Below, piece after piece: positions 8,816 through 18,453 of a stretch of 64,000 bases of DNA (its first letter is position 1; the number at the start of each line of letters is the position of its first letter). Both the position numbers and the translations under genes were made by a program. Source of the stretch: Tannerellaceae bacterium (GTDB lineage: Bacteria > Bacteroidota > Bacteroidia > Bacteroidales > Tannerellaceae); the NCBI GenBank assembly GCA_031255855.1, contig JAIRRS010000101.1:124001-188000 (forward strand), in the 5' to 3' direction. Below the pieces are notes generated by a model. That model was not told the DNA's origin, did not search any database, and saw nothing but the letters and a program-made list of their open reading frames with translations.

Positions 8816-10363
8816 ATGACAGATTTAGAAAAAAACATCCAGGCTCTGCGGGAAATGAAAGCCGTTGCTGAGAAAGGCGGTGGCGAAGCCGCAATCGAAA
8901 AACAAGAGGCAATGGGAAAGCTTACAGCACGTAAGCGTATTTTATCCTTATTAGACCCAGGGTCATTTCATGAATATGATATGTTTGTTAAACATGCCGG
9001 ACGCGACTTCGGAATGGAAAAAAAAGATTTTCCGGGCGATGGCGCTGTAACCGGTACGGGAACAATCTTTGGAGCCCCGGTTTGTATTTATGCACAAGAC
9101 TTTACAGTAGCCGGCGGTTCGTTGGGTTTGCAACATGCACGTAAGATTACAAAAATAATGGATCATGCGCTCAAGATGCAATGCCCGATTATCGGCATAA
9201 ACGACTCCGGAGGTGCGCGCATCCAGGAAGGGGTGCAGGCATTGGCAGGTTATGGCGAGATATTCTACCGTAATACGATTGCTTCGGGAGTGATTCCCCA
9301 GATTTCCCTTATTTTAGGGCCTTGCGCGGGAGGTGCGGTATATTCTCCGGCATTGACTGATTTCGTGTTCGTAGTCGAGAATATTTCCAAGATGTTTATT
9401 ACCGGGCCCAATGTTATCAAGACCGTATTAGGCGAGGATATTTCGATGGAAGACTTAGGCGGCGCGCGCGTTCATGCGGAAATTACAGGCAACGCCCATT
9501 TTTATGCCAAAAGCGAACAAGAATGTTTTGACCAAATCAAACGCCTGGTAAGTTTTATTCCCTGGAATAATACGCGAAAAGCAAAATCAATAGAACCTAA
9601 GGAACCAAGCATAAACCTGGATATAGACAAGGTTATCCCTGCCGACCCAAAATTGCCGTATGATGTTCGCGATATCATTAAATGTATTGTAGACGATTCC
9701 AACTTCCTTGAAATACAGGAGTTGTGGGCTGCCAATATAGTTGTCGGTTTCGGACGCATGGATGGTGAAACCGTTGGTTTTGTTGCCAATCAACCCATGG
9801 TGTTGGCCGGCGTATTAGACTGCGACAGCTCGGATAAAGCCGCCCGCTTCATCCGTTTTTGCGACTCCTTCAACATTCCTATCATTACGCTGGAAGACAT
9901 GCCGGGCTATCTGCCGGGGGTCGACCAGGAGCACGCGGGCGTGATTCGTCATGGCGCTAAAGTGCTATATGCATACTCCGAAGCCACCGTGCCCAAGATT
10001 ACCGTTATTTTACGGAAAGCATATGGCGGAGGATACATTGCCATGAACTCACGCCATTTGGGCGCCGACTTTATGTTTGCCTGGCCTTCTGCCGAAATTG
10101 CAGTAATGGGGCCGGAAGGCGCCGCCAATATCATCTTCAGGAAAGAGATTCTGGAAGCGGAAGACCAAAACGCCGTACGCCAGCAAAAAGTAAAAGAGTA
10201 TATCGAAAAGTTCGCAAACCCGTATGTAGCGGCATCAAAAGGGTTCATCGACTCTGTTATCGAGCCGAAAGAGACCCGTTCATTACTGCTCCATGCCTTG
10301 AAACTGTCTGTTCTAAAAGAAGAATACAGACCTGCTAAAAAACACGGGCTTCCGCCATTTTAA
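8816..10363 (+). CDS. Biotin-dependent acyl-CoA carboxyltransferase subunit (PccB/MmdA family)
   Basis: Moves CO2 between carboxybiotin and an acyl-CoA such as propionyl- or methylmalonyl-CoA. The 515 residues show both crotonase-like halves: the N half with TARKRI, DFTVAGGSLG, NDSGGARIQEG and GPCAGGAVYSPA, and the C half with GRMDGETVGFVANQP, DMPGYLPGVDQEH, RKAYGGGYIAMNSR and AVMGPEGAANIIF, ending in the family-typical HGLPPF. It could belong to propionyl-CoA carboxylase or to the Na+-pumping methylmalonyl-CoA decarboxylase of propionate fermenters. The next gene is a biotin carrier protein, but the membrane beta subunit and the biotin carboxylase are not adjacent, so the complex cannot be decided here. 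Confidence 0.93.
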   Translation: MTDLEKNIQALREMKAVAEKGGGEAAIEKQEAMGKLTARKRILSLLDPGSFHEYDMFVKHAGRDFGMEKKDFPGDGAVTGTGTIFGAPVCIYAQDFTVAGGSLGLQHARKITKIMDHALKMQCPIIGINDSGGARIQEGVQALAGYGEIFYRNTIASGVIPQISLILGPCAGGAVYSPALTDFVFVVENISKMFITGPNVIKTVLGEDISMEDLGGARVHAEITGNAHFYAKSEQECFDQIKRLVSFIPWNNTRKAKSIEPKEPSINLDIDKVIPADPKLPYDVRDIIKCIVDDSNFLEIQELWAANIVVGFGRMDGETVGFVANQPMVLAGVLDCDSSDKAARFIRFCDSFNIPIITLEDMPGYLPGVDQEHAGVIRHGAKVLYAYSEATVPKITVILRKAYGGGYIAMNSRHLGADFMFAWPSAEIAVMGPEGAANIIFRKEILEAEDQNAVRQQKVKEYIEKFANPYVAASKGFIDSVIEPKETRSLLLHALKLSVLKEEYRPAKKHGLPPF

Positions 10364-10433
10364 TAGTAACTCATGACTGAACAAATTTCCAGTTACTCCG
10401 TTTTATCCGGTTTTCAATTACTCAATTATTATT

Positions 10434-10754
10434 ATGAAAGAGAATGAATTAGTAGATTTTGTTGTTACTGCCCGTAAATACAGGACATTGCTTACCAATA
10501 AATACAAGAATCGTCCTGTATGGCATGAACAGGAAGTAGGAGACGTAATCTCCCTCCTTCCAGGTACAATTATAAAAATATTGGTGGAAGAAGGGCAAAA
10601 GGTGAAAGAAGGCGAGCTGATTCTTGTGCTTGAAGCAATGAAAATGCTGAACCGGGTAGCTGCTCCCGTTTCGGGTATTATTAAGGAAATTTATGTGAAA
10701 GAGGGTGATAAGATAAGTAAAACCCATTTGATGTTAAAAATAGACCCAAAGTAA
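10434..10754 (+). CDS. Biotin carboxyl carrier protein
   Basis: Carries the carboxylated biotin for the carboxyltransferase encoded just upstream. The 106 residues contain an N-terminal segment of about 38 residues (FVVTARKYRTLL) and a biotinyl domain (LLPGTIIKILVEEGQKVKEG, EAMKM, APVSGIIKEI). The Lys of EAMKM, near residue 71, is the biotinylation site. There is no Ala/Pro-rich hinge of the kind common in decarboxylase gamma chains. The 70-bp gap to the carboxyltransferase holds no -7 box I can recognise, so the two are probably co-transcribed. Confidence 0.92.
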   Translation: MKENELVDFVVTARKYRTLLTNKYKNRPVWHEQEVGDVISLLPGTIIKILVEEGQKVKEGELILVLEAMKMLNRVAAPVSGIIKEIYVKEGDKISKTHLMLKIDPK

Positions 10755-10765
10755 GATAAATTACT

Positions 10766-10773
10766 TATTTTTG
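10766..10773 (+). promoter_or_regulatory. -7 box of the TPR protein gene
   Basis: TATTTTTG, 22 bases before the ATG at 10796. It indicates that the TPR gene has its own promoter despite the short gap. Confidence 0.5.
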
Positions 10774-10795
10774 CCTTTCAATCATTTTAACTTGG

Positions 10796-12892
10796 ATGAA
10801 AAAGGCAATCATTTTCATACTATTATCCCTCTGTGCAATCACAACCCACGCACAAATTAATACGGATAGGGTATTAACGATAGGACGTAATGCTTTATAT
10901 TTTGAAGATTACGTCCTGTCTATTCAATACTTTAACCAAGTAATCCGATCCAAACCATGGATGGCGGAACCTTATTTCTACCGGGCGGTCGCAAAGATCA
11001 ACCTCGACGATTTCAAGGGAGCTGAAGAAGATTGCACCTTATGTCTTCAACGAAACCCTTTTTTAGTACAGGCCTATTTCGCAAGGGGAATCGCCCGCCA
11101 AAGCCAGGACAACTATAACGGCGCGATTGACGACTATAACAAGGGGTTGGAATTTAGACCCGAAGACCGCCAGATGCTCGTAAATAAAGCTGTCGCTTTT
11201 ATCCAGCAGAAAGATTATAATAAAGCCGAGACTGTTTTCGACGATTTAATGAAGGCGCATCCTAAATATTCCATGAACTATTTGACCCGCGGAGCCATGT
11301 ACCTCGAAAAAGGAGATACCATACAAGCCTTGAATGATTATAACCAAGCCATTAAGATGGATCCGTATTATGCTCCCGCTTATGGCAACCGGGCAATTGT
11401 ACATTACCAATTGAATGATTTGGACGATGCACTTTCCGACTTAAATGAGGCGATTCGCCTGAATACCCGTGAAAGCGGGTATTATATCAACCGCGGATTA
11501 GTTCGTTACCAATTAAATGACCTGCGGGGAGCCATGGCTGACTACGACCAGGTAATCAGTTGGGACAACAGGAACCTGATTGCCCGTTTCAACCGTGGAT
11601 TATTGCGTTTCCAAGTAGGGGACAACAACCGCGCCATAGAAGATTTTGACGTCGTGATACAAGAAGAACCGGATAATTACATGGCCTATTACAACCGGGC
11701 ATTGCTCCGCTATGAAACAGGCGACTATACCGGAGCCGTACAAGACATCGACATTGTAATAGGACAGTACCCCAATTTTATACCGGGATATTATACCCGT
11801 TCCGAAGCCAAACGCAAAATGAGAGATAATGCGGGAGCCGATCGCGACTATTGGACAGCTTTTGAAATAGAAAACAAGCTGAACAAGGAACGCCGGGCGG
11901 AAATTACAGGCAGTGGTATACAGGACACGGCAGATAATACATCTCCGGATGAAAATACGCGTGAACAATCCGATAAAAACATCAATAAATTCAACCGGTT
12001 AGTAGTTTACGACAAAGAAACAGAGCGGAAAAGCAAATATCAAAGCGATATAAGAGGAAGGGTGCAAGACCGTAATGTGCGGGTAGATTTGGAACCATTG
12101 TTTGTACTTACCTATTACGAAAAGGCAGACCAAGTGAAAAACCTTGTCTATTATGATAAAATGATGGAAGACTTCAATTCGCAAATGCTACTTTCCCGCA
12201 GGCTACGCCTTACGAACCAAGAAGCCGCGCTGACAGAGAGCCAGATTGCCATCCACTTTACTTCCATCAATGAATTTTCATCCGAAATAGATAAGAATCC
12301 CGCGAATGTGACTGCTTATTTCGGCCGTGCTTTGGATTATATGCTGGTGCAAGATTTCACAGAGGCTATCAAAGACTATGACAAGGTGGTGGAATTGGAT
12401 TCGAAATTTTCAATGGCTTATTTCAACCGCGCGGTGGTTCGGTACAAACAATTGGAATATTCAATGTCTCAAACCCCGTCTAACAACGAATTAACCGATT
12501 TGTCGTCGATGAACCTCACTATCGGCAAGCAACCGTCGGCTGTACCGAATAACGACGCTTCGCCGTCGCAGTTGCGGGACAATAAGCGGGCTTACGAACA
12601 CGAAATGATTGTCCGCGATTATGATATGGTAATCAATCTGACACCGGGATTCGTTTATGCTTATTTCAATCGCGGGAACTTGCGTTGTGCCCAGCGCGAT
12701 TTCCGCGCCGCTATTCTGGACTATAATGAAGCGATTTTGCGCGATCCGGATTTTGCCGAAGCTTATTTCAACAGGGGATTAGCCCGCTTATCGCAGGGAG
12801 ATGCCAACAGAGGCATTGCAGACCTTAGCAAAGCCGGCGAATTGGGGATTATCAACGCGTACAGTATAATCAAGCGCATGACAAGTAATTAA
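10796..12892 (+). CDS. Secreted TPR-repeat protein
   Basis: No enzymatic function seen. A signal peptide (MKKAIIFILLSLCAITTHAQ) precedes a run of tetratricopeptide repeats of 34 residues, with units such as YFARGIARQSQDNYNGAIDD and repeated YYNRALLRYETGDYTGAVQD patterns: about nine in residues 20-350 and three to four more in residues 510-690. The linker between them (about 365-500) is charged and not repeat-like. The protein probably acts as a periplasmic scaffold for other envelope proteins. 698 residues; ATG 10796 fits the signal peptide. Such proteins are common in Bacteroidales, but I cannot assign a partner. Confidence 0.88.
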   Translation: MKKAIIFILLSLCAITTHAQINTDRVLTIGRNALYFEDYVLSIQYFNQVIRSKPWMAEPYFYRAVAKINLDDFKGAEEDCTLCLQRNPFLVQAYFARGIARQSQDNYNGAIDDYNKGLEFRPEDRQMLVNKAVAFIQQKDYNKAETVFDDLMKAHPKYSMNYLTRGAMYLEKGDTIQALNDYNQAIKMDPYYAPAYGNRAIVHYQLNDLDDALSDLNEAIRLNTRESGYYINRGLVRYQLNDLRGAMADYDQVISWDNRNLIARFNRGLLRFQVGDNNRAIEDFDVVIQEEPDNYMAYYNRALLRYETGDYTGAVQDIDIVIGQYPNFIPGYYTRSEAKRKMRDNAGADRDYWTAFEIENKLNKERRAEITGSGIQDTADNTSPDENTREQSDKNINKFNRLVVYDKETERKSKYQSDIRGRVQDRNVRVDLEPLFVLTYYEKADQVKNLVYYDKMMEDFNSQMLLSRRLRLTNQEAALTESQIAIHFTSINEFSSEIDKNPANVTAYFGRALDYMLVQDFTEAIKDYDKVVELDSKFSMAYFNRAVVRYKQLEYSMSQTPSNNELTDLSSMNLTIGKQPSAVPNNDASPSQLRDNKRAYEHEMIVRDYDMVINLTPGFVYAYFNRGNLRCAQRDFRAAILDYNEAILRDPDFAEAYFNRGLARLSQGDANRGIADLSKAGELGIINAYSIIKRMTSN

Positions 12893-13090
12893 TTCGTATT
12901 TTGATTAGATAACCACCGGTTTTTATATTTTTTGAAAGAATCGTTAAACCTTTGCTAATTTTTTTAGTCTAACCAAAGAATTGTACGTATACATATAAAT
13001 ACATACGACAATCCTTTGTATCTGAATAACTATGTTTTACAGTTTATAACATTTAGAAAAACACTCCGTATTTTTTAAAAGAAAAAAATA

Positions 13091-13098
13091 TATCTTTG
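13091..13098 (+). promoter_or_regulatory. -7 box of the DUF362-polyferredoxin operon
   Basis: TATCTTTG, 38 bases before the ATG at 13136; no TTTG at -33 distance. The rest of 12893-13090 is AT-rich with no gene seen. Confidence 0.6.
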
Positions 13099-13135
13099 TT
13101 TATATAGTCATCTTTTTAAACCAATAAGTAAGAAA

Positions 13136-14068
13136 ATGAAACGTCGCAATTTTTTAAAGACAAGTTTAGTCGCAGGCGCAGCCCTTTCTTTAAATTTTGA
13201 TGGATTACAAGCTGCCCTTTCTTCTAATTCCATGGCCGTTGAGGCAGTTCCTGATTTAGTCGCAGTTATGGGAGGCGAACCGGTAGCCATGTTGGATAAA
13301 GCATTGGAAACCCTTGGAGGAATCGGTAACTACGTTAAAAAAGGACAAAAAGTCGTTATTAAACCTAATATCGGCTGGGATCGTTCTCCCGAGTTGGCAG
13401 GAAACACCAATCCCGAATTAATCAAGGCATTGGTAAAAAAATGTATGGACGCAGGCGCTTCTAAAGTGACTGTTTTCGATAATACGTGCGATAACTGGCA
13501 AAAGTGTTACCAATCCAGCGGTATTGCTGATGCTGTAAAATCCGCGGGTGGGCTTATTGTTCCCGGAAACGATGAAAAATATTTTAAAGAAGTATCTCTT
13601 CCGAAAGGTATTAAACTGAAAAGCACCAAAATACATGAAGCTCTTATCGAGGCCGACGTTTGGTTCAATGTTCCTATCTTAAAGAACCACGGCGGGGCAA
13701 AACTGTCATGCGCCATGAAAAACTATATGGGTATTGTGTGGGACCGCCGTTTCTTCCACAGCAATGACTTACAACAATGTATCGCTGATATCTGCACATG
13801 GGAAAAGAAACCGGTTCTGAACATTGTGGATGCTTACCGCATGATGCACCAAAACGGCCCGCAAGGAAAAAGCGCGGCCGACGTGGCTACCATCAAATCA
13901 CTTCTGGCATCACCCAATATTGTAGAAATCGATACGGCGGCCCTTGGCTTATTCAATCAGGTAAAGAGACTGGATATGGCAGCCGTTGGCCATATCGGAA
14001 AAGGGCAAGAATTGAAACTGGGAACTACTGATTTGGCTAAAATTAACATCAAACGTATCAAGATATAA
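13136..14068 (+). CDS. DUF362 family protein with twin-Arg-like signal
   Basis: DUF362 proteins are linked to iron-sulfur/redox chemistry but have no settled reaction. The 310-residue product starts MKRRNFLKTSLVAGAALSLN, an RR-x-FLK motif followed by a hydrophobic stretch, so it is probably exported by Tat and folded with a cofactor. The DUF362 core follows: VVIKPNIGWD, GASKVTVFDNT, DVWFNVPILKNHGG and CAMKNYMGIVWDR. I see no CxxCxxC cluster motif within it, so any Fe-S centre would have to come from the partner gene. The stop is 6 bp before the start of the membrane polyferredoxin gene, so they are almost certainly co-expressed and probably work together. Confidence 0.88.
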   Translation: MKRRNFLKTSLVAGAALSLNFDGLQAALSSNSMAVEAVPDLVAVMGGEPVAMLDKALETLGGIGNYVKKGQKVVIKPNIGWDRSPELAGNTNPELIKALVKKCMDAGASKVTVFDNTCDNWQKCYQSSGIADAVKSAGGLIVPGNDEKYFKEVSLPKGIKLKSTKIHEALIEADVWFNVPILKNHGGAKLSCAMKNYMGIVWDRRFFHSNDLQQCIADICTWEKKPVLNIVDAYRMMHQNGPQGKSAADVATIKSLLASPNIVEIDTAALGLFNQVKRLDMAAVGHIGKGQELKLGTTDLAKINIKRIKI

Positions 14069-14074
14069 GTTTCA

Positions 14075-15655
14075 ATGAAAAAACAAACCCATTACTTAAA
14101 GGGGTTGCGAGTTTTACTGGCAATCCTCTTTTTCATACCTATACTACTCTACTTTGTTGATTTCGCTTCCAAACTGCCCAACGAACTGCATGCCCTCCTA
14201 CACTTGCAAATAGTATCCGCCATATTGGAAGGAGCGATTGGCGTCATTATCTTCCAGTTTTTCCTTGTATTGCTATTCGGGCGTATCTATTGTTCGGTAA
14301 TATGCCCGGCAGGTGTATTACAGGATGCGATCAACCGGTTGTTTTGTATCGGAAAGAAGAAGCGGAAAGGGACGATGCGTTTCGCCTACAAAAAACCATT
14401 AAACATTTTCCGTTATACTCTATTGGCCATTACTGTGCTATTGGCATTATTTGGCATTACGGAGTTAATCGTGTGGTCGGACCCTTACAGCAATTTCGGA
14501 CGTATTGCTGCAAACCTCTTCCGTCCGGCAGTAATAGGGGGAAACAATATCCTTGCCGGCTGGTTGATGTCATTTGACAATTATACCCTTTACCATGTAG
14601 CGCTCAAATCGGTGATGCTTTCGGGGGTTGTAGCCGGATTTATTATACTAATTACATTTGTCGTGATGGTGGTATTCCGTGGACGTTTCTTTTGCAACAC
14701 GCTATGCCCGGCAGGCACATTGCTCAGCCTGGTATCGAGGTATTCGTTTTTCAGGATCTCATTCAACAAATCCGTATGCAATTCTTGTGGAAATTGTGAA
14801 CGTACATGCAAAGCCGAAGCCATCGACAGCAAAAATATGAACGTAGATACATCGCGCTGTGTGGATTGCTTCAACTGTACGTCGTCTTGTACAAAGGGAG
14901 GGCTTGCCTATCGTTTTAATCCTTTCTATAAGAAAGAAGCAGAAACAGCGCCTCACCCATCTCGCGCCAATCACCTCGCGCCCGACGTAAACAGCCGCCG
15001 TACCTTTCTGGCAACCAGCGCGACGGTAGCCGCCACGCTGCCCGTGGTATCAGCCTTAGCTGAAAAAGCAGACAACGGCGAAGCGCCTACGGGAGAAGAC
15101 TGGGAACCGGTAACACCTCCGGGAGCCATAAGCCTTGAACGGTTTAAAGACAAATGCACCGGTTGCCACATTTGTGTGGTAAAATGCCCGACCCAAATAT
15201 TAAAACCGGCCGGTTTGGAATATGGTTTCGGCTATCTGTTGCGTCCACATGTTTCCTATAAAACAAATTATTGCAACTACGAATGTACGGTATGTGGTGA
15301 TGTTTGCCCGTCTCAAGCGATAAAATCGCTTTCGGTGGAAGAAAAGAAAACAATCCAAGTTGGCATTGCTACCTTCATCATGGAACGGTGCATCGTTTAT
15401 ACGGAAGGTACAGATTGCGGCGCTTGCTCGGAACACTGTCCTACGCAAGCCGTACATATGACCCCTTACAAAGGAACATTGACAATCCCTAAAGTAGAAT
15501 CCGAATTATGTATCGGCTGTGGCGGTTGCCAATCAATTTGTCCTGTCAATCCCCACCGCGCAATCATTATAAAAGCAAATAACGTACATCAAATAGCGGA
15601 ACTCCCGCCAGAGGAAGACGTAAAAGAATTTGTCATTGATGATTTCGGCTTTTAA
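14075..15655 (+). CDS. Membrane polyferredoxin (NapH/CcoG-like 4Fe-4S protein)
   Basis: Probably an electron-transfer protein handing electrons across the inner membrane to the exported DUF362 partner. Of 526 residues, the first 220 hold about five membrane segments and two CxxxCP sites (SVICPAG, NTLCPAG) as in NapH. Next come 4Fe-4S motifs CNSCGNCERTCKAEA and CVDCFNCTSSC near residues 230-270. A second twin-Arg-like hydrophobic stretch (SRRTFLATSATVAATLPVV, near residue 308) is followed by four more clusters: CTGCHICVVKCP, CTVCGDVCPSQA, CGACSEHCPTQA and CIGCGGCQSICPVNP. The internal Tat-like stretch suggests a fusion of a membrane protein with an exported ferredoxin. Substrate is unknown. 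Confidence 0.88.
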   Translation: MKKQTHYLKGLRVLLAILFFIPILLYFVDFASKLPNELHALLHLQIVSAILEGAIGVIIFQFFLVLLFGRIYCSVICPAGVLQDAINRLFCIGKKKRKGTMRFAYKKPLNIFRYTLLAITVLLALFGITELIVWSDPYSNFGRIAANLFRPAVIGGNNILAGWLMSFDNYTLYHVALKSVMLSGVVAGFIILITFVVMVVFRGRFFCNTLCPAGTLLSLVSRYSFFRISFNKSVCNSCGNCERTCKAEAIDSKNMNVDTSRCVDCFNCTSSCTKGGLAYRFNPFYKKEAETAPHPSRANHLAPDVNSRRTFLATSATVAATLPVVSALAEKADNGEAPTGEDWEPVTPPGAISLERFKDKCTGCHICVVKCPTQILKPAGLEYGFGYLLRPHVSYKTNYCNYECTVCGDVCPSQAIKSLSVEEKKTIQVGIATFIMERCIVYTEGTDCGACSEHCPTQAVHMTPYKGTLTIPKVESELCIGCGGCQSICPVNPHRAIIIKANNVHQIAELPPEEDVKEFVIDDFGF

Positions 15656-15690
15656 TGTTTAACAGAATACCGAACGAAACTATACAACTA

Positions 15691-15724
15691 AAAGAGGGGC
15701 TCGAAATGAGTCCCTCTTTTACTT
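15691..15724 (+). terminator. Intrinsic terminator after the polyferredoxin gene
   Basis: Stem AAAGAGGGGCTC / GAGTCCCTCTTT (12 bp with one G-U pair), 5-base loop, then T-rich sequence. Confidence 0.85.
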
Positions 15725-15810
15725 TATGCCGCCTCTTGATCCAAAACATTTTACAGCCCGTTATATTAGTAATAATCACATATTTGAGAGATATCTTTGA
15801 CAAAATATAC

Positions 15811-15818
15811 TATCTTTG
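15811..15818 (+). promoter_or_regulatory. -7 box of the DUF5686 gene
   Basis: TATCTTTG, 38 bases before the ATG at 15857; TTTG at 15783-15786 is 24 bp upstream, slightly too far for a standard -33. Confidence 0.55.
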
Positions 15819-15856
15819 GACTTTATTTTTCGATAGAATAAGGTTACAAAGGTAAA

Positions 15857-18439
15857 ATGCGAAAGATTGTTAGGTATATATTATTATGGTTTTTGTTGAT
15901 TTTTACAGGTGGAACGATGCTTTCTCACGCACAAAATATAACCTCAGCCTCCGGAATTGTACGAGATTCGGTCTCAGGCGAACCGCTATCTTTCGTTTCC
16001 GTTATTTTTGAAAATTCTACCATTGGCGCGATGACCGACGACCTCGGCCGGTTTTCCTTGCAAAACGATAAAGGATTTTCCAGGCTGTTGATCTCCTCCC
16101 TTGGCTACAATAATAAAACAGTTGAACTGAAACCCGGACAGAAAAACGACGCCCTCAACATACAGATACGCCCGGTTTCTTTCGAAATTACCGAAGTAGA
16201 GATAAGACCAAACCGCGACAGATACTCACGGAAAGACAATCCGGCTGTCGAACTCATCAAAAAAGTAATTGAGCACAAAGATGAAAACCGCATAGAATCA
16301 AGAGACGAATACCAGGTAGAAAGTTACGAAAAACTGACGCTATCCCTGGATAATTTCAACCCGAATTTCGAGAAAAACAAATTCATGAAAAAACTGGATT
16401 TCGTAAAAAATTACATCGACACGTCGGAGTTTACAGGAAAACCTATCCTAACCTTGTCTGTCCGTGAAACCCTTTCCGACATCTATTACCGGAAAAATCC
16501 GAAAACTACAAAAACAATCATAAAAGCCAAACAAACCGAAGGCATAGACCAATCCCTCGACGAAGGAGGACTTACCTCCAATCTGGAAGAGATATTCCAG
16601 GGAATCAACATCTTCGACAACAACATCAATATCCTGTTAAACCGCTTTGTCAGTCCGCTCTCTTCCATCCTGGCCGTATCTTATTACAAATATTACATCA
16701 TGGATACGGTCGACGTTTCGGGCGATACCTGTGTCGACCTGGCATTTGTCCCCGTCAACAGCCAGAGTTACGGGTTTACAGGCCGGCTATATATCACGCT
16801 CGATGGAAAATATTCCGTCAAGCGGGTATTACTGAACGTACCGCAAAATATCAACCTCAACTTCGTCAATAGGCTCCGTATCGACCAGGAATTCAAACAA
16901 ATGCCGGATAGTACATGGGTATTGGATTCCGAAAATACCTACATCAATTTCTATTTCATCAAAGGGACGCAACAAATCTATGCCCACCAGATGAGAACGT
17001 TCGACAAATACGATTATCAGGTAGAAAAACGCGACTCCGTATTCAACCTGTTAGGCCCTCTGCACACTCTCCCGGAATCAACCACCCGCACAGATACATT
17101 CTGGATAAACAACCGCCACATTCCGCTCAAGGAAAAAGAAAGTATCCTAAACGAACTGTTGGCCGAACTCCGTAAAATAACGGCTGTCAATGCCATCATA
17201 AAAACAGCCGAAATCCTTATCTCAGGCTACATACAAACAGGAAGAAACAAAGAATCAAACCTGTTCGACATCGGGCCGATGAACACAGTTTTCAGCGCCA
17301 ACCACCTGGAAGGACTGCGCATACGTGTAGGAGGCATGACTACTGCCAACCTCAACCCCCACCTATTTGCCAGTGGATACGCTGCCTACGGTATGGACGA
17401 CCGGAAGTTTAAATACAATGCCAAACTCACATACAGCTTCGCAAAAAAAGACTACTTCGAAGGCGAACATCCCATCAACAACCTCTCATATTCCCACGAA
17501 TACGACGTATATACACCCGGACAGGATTTCCTTTTCACCAGCAAAGACAATATGTTTGTCGCTTGGAAAGTAGGTGAACCAGTCACCAAAATGAATTACG
17601 TGCGAAAGCATCTGCTGCAATACGACAAAGAATGGACAAACGGACTCTCGCTAAAAACCTGGGCGCGCCATCAAAGCGAAGAAGCAGCCGGAACCCTCGA
17701 ATACATCCACAAAGATGAACAAGGGGAATTACGCCGTTGGAAAAACATTATCACCTCGGAACTGGGAGTCCAACTACGATTTGCACCCGGTGAACGAGCA
17801 TATTCCGGACGCGCCGGAAAAGAATCACCCTTCAACCTGTCGAAAGACGCGCCCATCTTCCAACTATCACACCAAGCCGGTTTCAAAAATATATTAAACA
17901 GCGATTACACCTACAACCGCACCGAATTTAGCGCCGAAAAACGTATCTGGTTTTCTTCGTTCGGACATCTCGACACACAACTGAAGGCAGGGAAAATATG
18001 GAACAAAGTCCCGTTTCCGCTGCTGGCGCTCCCCAACACGAACCAATCAATCACGATACAGCCTGAAGCCTTCCACATGATGCGTGCCTTGGAATTTGTT
18101 GCCGACCAATATGTTTCGCTGAGCGCCACCTACTACATGAAAGGTTGGCTGCTAAACCGCATCCCGGGAATCCGCTGGCTCAAATTCAGAGAAGTACTCT
18201 CCTTCAATGGCATATACGGAAGCCTCTCCGACAAAAACAATCCAGCCATAAGCAACAACCTGTTCCTTCTGCCCGAAGGAACCATCGGACTCGACAACAA
18301 ACCCTACATGGAAGTAAGCGCCGGTATTGAAAACATCTTCAAAATACTACGCATCGACTACTACCGTCGCCTCACCCATCTCAACAACCCAAACATCAAA
18401 AAAGGCGGTATCCGCATCGCCCTCCGTTTTTCATTCTAA
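15857..18439 (+). CDS. DUF5686 family outer-membrane protein with carboxypeptidase-like regulatory domain
   Basis: No known reaction; the family occurs in Bacteroidetes as large envelope proteins. The 860 residues contain a signal peptide (ending SHAQ near residue 26), a carboxypeptidase-regulatory-like beta-sandwich at about 30-110 (GIVRDSVSGEPLSFVSVIF ... TDDLGRF), the DUF5686 core, and a C-terminal half rich in alternating residues ending GGIRIALRFSF. A terminal Phe is typical of outer-membrane barrels. The gene is 14 bp from the NhaC gene, so co-transcription with NhaC and GH76 is likely. From here to about 23.3 kb the plus strand is unusually rich in A and C. Confidence 0.85.
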   Translation: MRKIVRYILLWFLLIFTGGTMLSHAQNITSASGIVRDSVSGEPLSFVSVIFENSTIGAMTDDLGRFSLQNDKGFSRLLISSLGYNNKTVELKPGQKNDALNIQIRPVSFEITEVEIRPNRDRYSRKDNPAVELIKKVIEHKDENRIESRDEYQVESYEKLTLSLDNFNPNFEKNKFMKKLDFVKNYIDTSEFTGKPILTLSVRETLSDIYYRKNPKTTKTIIKAKQTEGIDQSLDEGGLTSNLEEIFQGINIFDNNINILLNRFVSPLSSILAVSYYKYYIMDTVDVSGDTCVDLAFVPVNSQSYGFTGRLYITLDGKYSVKRVLLNVPQNINLNFVNRLRIDQEFKQMPDSTWVLDSENTYINFYFIKGTQQIYAHQMRTFDKYDYQVEKRDSVFNLLGPLHTLPESTTRTDTFWINNRHIPLKEKESILNELLAELRKITAVNAIIKTAEILISGYIQTGRNKESNLFDIGPMNTVFSANHLEGLRIRVGGMTTANLNPHLFASGYAAYGMDDRKFKYNAKLTYSFAKKDYFEGEHPINNLSYSHEYDVYTPGQDFLFTSKDNMFVAWKVGEPVTKMNYVRKHLLQYDKEWTNGLSLKTWARHQSEEAAGTLEYIHKDEQGELRRWKNIITSELGVQLRFAPGERAYSGRAGKESPFNLSKDAPIFQLSHQAGFKNILNSDYTYNRTEFSAEKRIWFSSFGHLDTQLKAGKIWNKVPFPLLALPNTNQSITIQPEAFHMMRALEFVADQYVSLSATYYMKGWLLNRIPGIRWLKFREVLSFNGIYGSLSDKNNPAISNNLFLLPEGTIGLDNKPYMEVSAGIENIFKILRIDYYRRLTHLNNPNIKKGGIRIALRFSF

Positions 18440-18453
18440 AATCCAATACAAAT

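Noticed and set aside
10364..10433. Repeated TTACTC words between the carboxyltransferase and biotin carrier genes
   Set aside because: Only two degenerate copies (GTTACTC, ATTACTC); too little to call a repeat family.
15655..15855. Open frame after the polyferredoxin gene
   Set aside because: It spans a clear terminator (15691-15724) and the -7 box of the next gene.
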